64,000 bases of DNA from NCBI RefSeq assembly GCF_002218085.1, contig NZ_BDUC01000020.1:1-64000 (forward strand), given 5' to 3'. A program made the position numbers and the translations under genes. Shown piece by piece: positions 58,806-64,000 of this stretch. Each line of letters starts with the position of its first letter. Position 1 is the first letter of the stretch. The notes under the pieces were generated by a model. The model was not told where the DNA came from, searched no databases, and was given only the letters and a program-made list of their open reading frames with translations. This DNA is from Tolypothrix sp. NIES-4075. GTDB taxonomy: Bacteria; Cyanobacteriota; Cyanobacteriia; Cyanobacteriales; Nostocaceae.

Positions 58806-59882
58806 TTACTCAAATAAGGACAATTGAATTGTTTCGCATTCGTTAACATTATCAAGATTTGATAGTGAAATGCCCAATAGCCGAATACTGCGATCATTTA
58901 ATTCAACTCCTTCAAATAGTTCAAAAGCTACATAAGCGATCGCGCTCAATTCTCTAATCGGAGTCAGCACAGTTTTGCTGCGCGTAATTTGTTGATAATC
59001 TGAAAACTTAACTTTAAGCGTTAAAGTGCGTCCTCCGGTTTGGTGTTGGTCAATGCGTTGCTTCACAGTTTGGGCAATTTTTTCGAGTTCCAATAGCATT
59101 TGGGTGCGATCGCTTAAATCTTTGGCAAACGATGTTTCAGCACCAATCGATTTACGGATGCGATTTGGTTCTACTGCACGGTCGTCTTGTCCCCTCGCTA
59201 TTTTGTAATAGTAATGCCCAGCTTTACCGAAATGTTGGATTAATTCAGCAAGCTTAAGCTCTTTCAAATCTGTACCAGTACGAATGCCCAACGAGTGCAT
59301 TTTGGTAGCAGTCACCTCTCCAATGCCATGAAACTTTTCGATGGGTAGTTGTTCTACAAAAGTTTCAGCATCTTCTGGCAGAATTACCGTCATACCATTG
59401 GGTTTATTTTTACCAGATGCCATTTTTGCTAGAAACTTATTAACAGACACACCAGCAGAAGCAGTTAATTTGGTTTCCGACAAAATAGCAGTTCTAATGT
59501 GTCTGGCAACAGTGCTTGCATAAGGCAATCCTGCTTTATTCTCGGTAACATCCAGATAAGCTTCATCGAGTGCAACTGGCTCAACTAAATCTGTATAACG
59601 CTCAAAGATGGCATGGATCTGCGCTGAAACTTCACGGTAGACCTCGAAGCGGGGACGGGTAAATATAAGGTGAGGACATTTAGCGATCGCAATTCGTGAA
59701 GGCATGGCTGAGTGGATGCCAAATTTTCTTGCTTCGTAACTCGCGGCTGCTACCACACCTCGTTGGTTAGGAGTTGCACCTACCACTAACGGTTTGCCTC
59801 GTAACGAAGGATTATCCCGTTGCTCTACCGATGCGTAAAAAGCATCCATGTCGATGTGGATGATTTTTCTTACTTGGTTCAC
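58806..59882 (-). CDS. dinB: DNA polymerase IV (Y-family)
   Basis: 358 residues, normal family length. Palm motifs HIDMDAFYASVEQRDNPSLR and VALDEAYLDVTEN supply the catalytic acidic residues. ASAGVSVNKFLAKMASGKNK and the HhH region FHGIGEVTATKMHSLGIRTG follow. The little-finger domain ends in IQLSLFE, the canonical clamp-binding tail. Performs translesion synthesis. The GIY-YIG gene follows it. I see no cyanobacterial LexA box by eye. Confidence 0.95.
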   Translation of the reverse strand: MNQVRKIIHIDMDAFYASVEQRDNPSLRGKPLVVGATPNQRGVVAAASYEARKFGIHSAMPSRIAIAKCPHLIFTRPRFEVYREVSAQIHAIFERYTDLVEPVALDEAYLDVTENKAGLPYASTVARHIRTAILSETKLTASAGVSVNKFLAKMASGKNKPNGMTVILPEDAETFVEQLPIEKFHGIGEVTATKMHSLGIRTGTDLKELKLAELIQHFGKAGHYYYKIARGQDDRAVEPNRIRKSIGAETSFAKDLSDRTQMLLELEKIAQTVKQRIDQHQTGGRTLTLKVKFSDYQQITRSKTVLTPIRELSAIAYVAFELFEGVELNDRSIRLLGISLSNLDNVNECETIQLSLFE

Positions 59883-59957
59883 CTTGATTAATTGTTACTC
59901 GATAATATTCCCGTCCTCACCCTGCTTTACTTCGACCACTCGGCAGTATTACTTTAA

Positions 59958-60578
59958 CTAAGTGTCGAGCTTTTTTGGAATAGTTGACTTAACTGATTCG
60001 CGATCGTGTAATTTATTAAACCAATCTTTTAAATAAGGATACTGAATTCGCCAATCTTCATCTAAGCGAAAGCTGTAATAACCGAGGGAACATAAAGCTG
60101 CCACATCTGCTGCTGTCCATGTTTCACCGCCTAACAGATAATCAGATTGTCGCAGTTGTCCATCGAAAATTGGTAAAAGACGATTAATTAATGTTTCTAA
60201 TTTTGTCCGAGAAGAAACGGAGGCTAAATCGTTTGTGAAATTCAGTATCCACAGACGGATAATATTATCACCTAAAGTATCTGCTAGTTGTTCCCATTTG
60301 CGGCACTCAAGCCGTGTGTGGGGAGCGCTTGGGTAAAAGCTAGGCTGTGGATAGGTTTCGTCTAAATACTCCGCAATCAATGTAGAGTCCCAAATCACTG
60401 TGCCATCTTCATCTACAAACACAGGGACTTGACCAATAGGAGAAATTTCGAGAAATTCAGGAGGTTTATTGGCTAAATTAATTTCAAAGAGTTCGCAATC
60501 TAAATTTTTCTCAGCTAACAATATTCTGATTTTGCGAGAAAAGTTTGATTGCTGATGATAATACAATATTCTATTCAT
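59958..60578 (-). CDS. Glutathione S-transferase family protein
   Basis: 206 residues from the ATG at 60578 (MNRILYYHQQSNFSRKIRIL). Thioredoxin-like N-domain with catalytic Ser region QQSNFSRKIR, cis-Pro IGQVPVFVDEDG and DSTLIAEYLDE, followed by the helical C-domain (LLGGETWTAADVAALCSL). Detoxification or thiol-redox role. The longer frame up to 60716 lacks a start context. Confidence 0.85.
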   Translation of the reverse strand: MNRILYYHQQSNFSRKIRILLAEKNLDCELFEINLANKPPEFLEISPIGQVPVFVDEDGTVIWDSTLIAEYLDETYPQPSFYPSAPHTRLECRKWEQLADTLGDNIIRLWILNFTNDLASVSSRTKLETLINRLLPIFDGQLRQSDYLLGGETWTAADVAALCSLGYYSFRLDEDWRIQYPYLKDWFNKLHDRESVKSTIPKKLDT

Positions 60579-60831
60579 AAAAAATTCAATCTTTCGCTCA
60601 TCTTCAGGTCTAAGCAGAAGATTGGTAATAATATTTTCTCTTGGGGCATATGCACCAACTATTGTAGCAATTGGCCAAGAGCAATAGCGCCCACAGTCGT
60701 GCGATCGCATTAGCATTGAACAACTAGTCTAAGCCCTGCTAGAAGTGGCGATCGCGCTTACCCCTTCCACCTTTACGTATGTTTGTACTACTGGTTATTA
60801 TCTTGATATAACGCTGCACCCCACCACCCTA

Positions 60832-61230
60832 ATGATTAAACCTCGTGCCGTTCGCCAGTTGCCAGAGTGCCCCACATGCCGTTTTTACTGTGGCAATCCG
60901 TATTTATTCTGCGCTGTGATACCCGATGGTGTTGATAATGATTTCTGCCCCTACTTTGCACCCGACCCCGATGTTGAAGCCGAATTGTGGGAACCAGAGG
61001 GTGCGAGATATATAGATGAAGACTTGGTAATAGAGCGTGTCACATACAATGGTGAGGAAATTATTCAACCACAACAACGGTGGACAAGGGAAGAACAGCT
61101 AGAATTGGTGGACATGCACCCGATGTTTACTGGCTGTTGTCCGCAGTGTGGACATTTTTTTGACAGTAATTATACAGCTCGCGTTCACTACGATTGCCCA
61201 GAATGCGGATGGATGGATGATAGTGTGTAG
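60832..61230 (+). CDS. Cysteine-rich double zinc-ribbon protein
   Basis: 132 residues from the ATG at 60832 (MIKPRAVRQLPECPTCRFYC). A start at 60745 is possible. Cysteines form two clusters: CPTC...YC...FCPY near the start and CCPQCGHFF...DCPECGW at the end. The acidic middle (DPDVEAELWEPEGARYIDED) separates them. The type is common in cyanobacteria; function unknown, perhaps nucleic-acid binding. Confidence 0.6.
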   Translation: MIKPRAVRQLPECPTCRFYCGNPYLFCAVIPDGVDNDFCPYFAPDPDVEAELWEPEGARYIDEDLVIERVTYNGEEIIQPQQRWTREEQLELVDMHPMFTGCCPQCGHFFDSNYTARVHYDCPECGWMDDSV

Positions 61231-61351
61231 AATGATACTTACAGATTGAGTTGACGAGTGCGATCGCCCTGCTTTAATCATCAAATTAGCGCCATATAGC
61301 GATAGTGTTGTATATCCTTACAGGAAATGTACAACGCACTCAGGTTGAGCA

Positions 61352-62284
61352 ATGTGGTTAAAATATGGCGTGGATGAAGACGGGAAGCTAGTAAATATCG
61401 AAGATACCAACAGGGGAAAGACCTCGCTTAAGTGTCCCTATTGCGACAGTGGGCTGACTGCCAAAAAGGGCAATCGTAAAGAGCATCACTTTGCCCATAC
61501 TGAAGAAACTTGCCGTCCGGTAGCGAAGCGTGAGTTTCCAGTTCTACCACTGTATGATAACTTCAACATTCATTTATCGGGCAAGGATTTGCAGCAATTA
61601 AAACTGCTCTGGAAAGAGTACGGATTAAAAAATCATTCTATTAGTTATGAACTAATTCCTTCTAATTTGATTAAAGCGGGAATGCTTAAGAAGAATGTTT
61701 ATACAGTTCCACCTGGATATGAATTTACGCCCTTTGGTAAAATTCCCGTTGGAGGGTTAGAGTTTGCACTATTTAACGAAGTACAGGAGCCACTATTATT
61801 CAAAAAGCTACTAAAGTTAGAGCTAGCTTTTAACCATGCTTTGCACAAAAATGCTCCAGATTTAGCGCATCGATTCACTGATTTAAAATTATACCGCGCT
61901 CAAGTCAAACGCATCTTATCTTGTACGCTGTACTTTTTAGAGATTCAAACGAACAAAGGAACTCTGTATAAAATAGGAGTGACTGAGCGAAGAGTAACTG
62001 AGCGGGTGGCAGAAGTTGAAAGAGATTTACTTGCACATTACCAAACTGTTGCTATTAGAGTCTTAGGAACTTGGTCACACCGGGGTAATGTTGAACTATA
62101 TTTCAAACATTGCTATCAAGATTTTAATTACCCCATAGGCACTTTAACGGAATATTACAAATTTAATACCGAGGATGCGCTCTTTGTGCTGCGCGACTTG
62201 CAAGAAATGAAGACTAAGGTACTTTCTCCAGTTGAAATCGATATTCTTGAGGATAGCAAAAGTCCAATTCTGGTTGCCGTTTAG
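61352..62284 (+). CDS. CoiA-like zinc finger fused to a GIY-YIG (T5orf172-like) domain
   Basis: 310 residues. Residues 1-60 (WLKYGVDEDGKLVNIEDTNR, LKCPYCDSGLTAKKGNRKEH, HFAH) match the start of CoiA-like competence proteins, with the Cys-Cys-His-His zinc site. The middle (about 70-200) is of unknown fold. Residues about 205-290 (LYFLEIQTNKGTLYKIGVTE, VAEVERDL) match the T5orf172 form of GIY-YIG nucleases. A DNA-uptake or DNA-processing role is plausible. No other competence gene is nearby. Confidence 0.65.
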   Translation: MWLKYGVDEDGKLVNIEDTNRGKTSLKCPYCDSGLTAKKGNRKEHHFAHTEETCRPVAKREFPVLPLYDNFNIHLSGKDLQQLKLLWKEYGLKNHSISYELIPSNLIKAGMLKKNVYTVPPGYEFTPFGKIPVGGLEFALFNEVQEPLLFKKLLKLELAFNHALHKNAPDLAHRFTDLKLYRAQVKRILSCTLYFLEIQTNKGTLYKIGVTERRVTERVAEVERDLLAHYQTVAIRVLGTWSHRGNVELYFKHCYQDFNYPIGTLTEYYKFNTEDALFVLRDLQEMKTKVLSPVEIDILEDSKSPILVAV

Positions 62285-62299
62285 GTCGAACTTGGTGCG

Positions 62300-62698
62300 A
62301 TCGCCCTTATAAAAAAAATTCTTAGAGGATAAACACCCATTTCTAGCGATCGCCGACTACTTTATTTCATCAATTTTCCTCTAAGAAAATTATCAATTCG
62401 GCGGGTGGAGATGACGAGCGATCGCACAGACTATGACGAAGTTAAAGGGCAGTAGTGCGATCGCGTTTCAATTATCTACACCTTGGTATATAAGCATCTG
62501 TGGACAGAAAACTTGTCGGTTCGCTGGTATATAAACAGGTGTAGACATTGCTCCCATTTTTTCAAGCGAACACGAGTGCGTCTCGTAGAGAGGAAAATAC
62601 TGAGTGCGAAACGTTTATCTCGGATCACGATTGTGGATTGCTTATCAAAATACTATTGTGCAGAATATGTTTTCCTAGAACACCCATTTTGATAAGCT
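62300..62698. promoter_or_regulatory. Spacer with direct repeats before the recombinase gene
   Basis: TGGTATATAAGCATCTGTGG (about 62482) and TGGTATATAAACAGGTGTAG (about 62525) are imperfect direct repeats. TCTACACC (62474) and GGTGTAGA (about 62538) are inverted. They lie within 220 bp of the recombinase start and may be its binding sites. Two 13-mer copies lie at 62319 and 62375. Confidence 0.45.
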
Positions 62699-63643
62699 AT
62701 GTCTACCAACATAATTACACCGTTGGTTTTGACGATTCCGCCACCTTTAACGGAACACCCAGCTTCGGTTTATCTTTCTTCACTTTCGCCTGGGTCGGAA
62801 CCGACAATGAAGCGATCGCTCTCCCTCATTGCCCAGCTTCTAACTAATGGTGAGGCTGATTATTTAACATTGGATTGGGCAGCGCTGCGCTATAAACATA
62901 CCGCCGCTATTCGTGCAGCTCTCATCAAGAATTATGAACCCGCGACGGTTAACCGCGTATTATGTGCATTGCGGCGTGTTCTCAAGGAAGCGTTAAGACT
63001 TGAATTGATATCACCTGTTGACTATGCCCGTGCAGTTGATATCAGCAGCGTGAAAGCTAGTAAGGAATTGAGGGGACGAGCGCTAAGTCAAGATGAAATT
63101 GATTCATTGATGACGGTTTGTTTTAGCGATCGCACTCCCGCTGGATTTAGAGATGCTGCATTAATTGCTCTCCTTCGCGGTGCCGGCTTGCGTCGGGCAG
63201 AAGTGGTTAAACTAGACTTGAAAGACTTGAAATCTGATGGGGAAATTAAAATCCGGTCAGGTAAGGGTCGTGTTGACAGGACTGTTTATTTATCCCCAGG
63301 TGCGACGAAGATTGTTAATGATTGGCTAGAAATTAGGACTAAGGCAACTGGAGCATTACTGTGTCAAGTTAATAAATCTGGGCGTGTAGTGCAACAACGA
63401 CTTACGCCCCAGGCGATATTATTTATTTTGCAGAAACGATGTAAGGAAGTGGGATTAGAACATTTTTCACCGCACGATTTGCGGCGTACATTCGTTTCTG
63501 ACCTTTTAACGGCTGGTGTTGATATTGCTACTGTGCAGAGTTTAGCCGGACATTCAAACCCTGCAATTACGGCTAGGTATGACCGTCGGGGAGAAGAAAG
63601 GAAGCGTATTGCAGCTGCACAGTTAGAGATTTTGGGGCGTTAG
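62699..63643 (+). CDS. Tyrosine recombinase (XerC/D-like)
   Basis: 314 residues. N-terminal core-binding domain (about 10-125), then the catalytic domain with the full set: Arg in LLRGAGLRRAEVVKLDL, Lys in RSGKGRVDRTVY, HDLRRTFVSDLL (His-x-x-Arg), LAGHSNPAITARYDRR (His and nucleophile Tyr). It cuts and rejoins DNA at specific sites, for example to resolve plasmid multimers or move a cassette. Direct repeats upstream are candidate sites. Confidence 0.92.
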   Translation: MSTNIITPLVLTIPPPLTEHPASVYLSSLSPGSEPTMKRSLSLIAQLLTNGEADYLTLDWAALRYKHTAAIRAALIKNYEPATVNRVLCALRRVLKEALRLELISPVDYARAVDISSVKASKELRGRALSQDEIDSLMTVCFSDRTPAGFRDAALIALLRGAGLRRAEVVKLDLKDLKSDGEIKIRSGKGRVDRTVYLSPGATKIVNDWLEIRTKATGALLCQVNKSGRVVQQRLTPQAILFILQKRCKEVGLEHFSPHDLRRTFVSDLLTAGVDIATVQSLAGHSNPAITARYDRRGEERKRIAAAQLEILGR

Positions 63644-63808
63644 TGTTCTGTCCGTATTGTAAAGCGCGTACCGCACGCCTAGAGGGCATTGCTTTTTACT
63701 TGAGTAAAAGTTTGAATGTGCAGTTATTCTTCACATTTAATAAATTTGCCCTTTCGCGTCTGATAAATTAAAAACAAATCTTCGCGTGTATTTGAATATT
63801 TTTGAGAT

Positions 63809-64000
63809 ATGGATAACTTACCAGATGATAAGTTAACAAAAATTGCCTATGGACGCATATTAAAAAATGCACGAAGCCTAAAAAAAATTTCACAAGATAA
63901 TTTAGCTAAAGCGTGTTTTTCTTCTCGAAGAACAATAATAGATATTGAAGCCGGAAAAATAATCCCTAATTCTTCTTTACGAGGAAAGTTTGCTAAAACT
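63809..64000 (+). CDS. XRE-family HTH regulator (3' end beyond window)
   Basis: 64 residues seen from the ATG at 63809 (MDNLPDDKLTKIAYGRILKN). ARSLKKISQDNLAKACFSSR and TIIDIEAGK form a lambda-type helix-turn-helix. AT-rich compared with the flanking recombinase gene. Truncated by the window edge. Confidence 0.7.
   Translation, partial: MDNLPDDKLTKIAYGRILKNARSLKKISQDNLAKACFSSRRTIIDIEAGKIIPNSSLRGKFAKT

Noticed and set aside
1..64000. tRNA or rRNA genes
   Set aside because: No cloverleaf or rRNA-like sequence was noticed by eye; a tRNAscan or Infernal run would be decisive.

Overview
The window reads as part of a large cyanobacterial plasmid. HIP1 sites (GCGATCGC) occur throughout. Many proteins resemble cyanobacteria-only families, and the gene set is plasmid-like: a DnaB-type helicase, an ERF annealing protein, a ParA partition pair, a KfrA-like DNA-binding protein, a DinB polymerase, a tyrosine recombinase and many small orphan genes. 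I saw no rRNA, tRNA or core housekeeping genes. A small Psb34/Ssl1498-like photosystem protein supports a phototrophic host. I cannot name the species.

Layout. 1-3.4 kb: DnaB (cut by the window edge), a GIY-YIG/winged-helix protein with dyad-rich 60-bp tandem repeats inside the gene, and small regulators. 3.9-8.4 kb: an NLR-like pair, a NACHT NTPase with membrane segments and a pentapeptide/CHAT protease. Both carry the same short amyloid-like motif, and a third copy lies in frame just beyond a TAG stop. 8.7-11.5 kb: SF1 helicase and ERF. 11.7-15.3 kb: three divergent gene pairs, each separated by a copy of the palindrome TACCATGTATACATGGTA. 15.4-22.4 kb: small unknown and secreted proteins, a thermonuclease and a second winged-helix protein with in-gene tandem repeats. 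22.7-29.1 kb: a minus-strand operon with TolC-like, HlyD-like, YdjM-like, AAA/membrane and KfrA-like proteins; its 3' end carries a local duplication.

30.2-39.9 kb: one orphan CRISPR array (leader on the left, degenerate last repeat on the right), split inside a spacer by a 7.7-kb element. The element is bounded by two identical 170-bp inverted-repeat units and flanked by a 5-bp TAGTT duplication. It carries a TnsC/TniB-like ATPase, a stress or detoxification operon (SRPBCC, two alcohol dehydrogenases, DJ-1/PfpI, aldo-keto reductase) and a broken glycosyltransferase. 40-42.8 kb: ParA locus with iterons, then PhoD. 44.7-48.8 kb: a compact operon of unknown proteins ending in a membrane-anchored P-loop ATPase. 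49-64 kb: small zinc-ribbon proteins, two adjacent SF1 helicases (one with a NERD domain), an HNH protein, a SLATT-like membrane protein, GIY-YIG, DinB, GST, a CoiA-like/GIY-YIG fusion, a tyrosine recombinase and a partial XRE regulator.

Two themes cross the regions. A dispersed 13-mer (TTCTTAGAGGAAA) occurs about 30 times, in coding and noncoding DNA, but is absent from about 28.8 to 43.4 kb, which marks that stretch as having a different history. Several DNA-processing proteins carry beta-clamp-binding-like peptides (QLSLF, QLDLF). All functions are inferred from sequence by eye; no database search was run.
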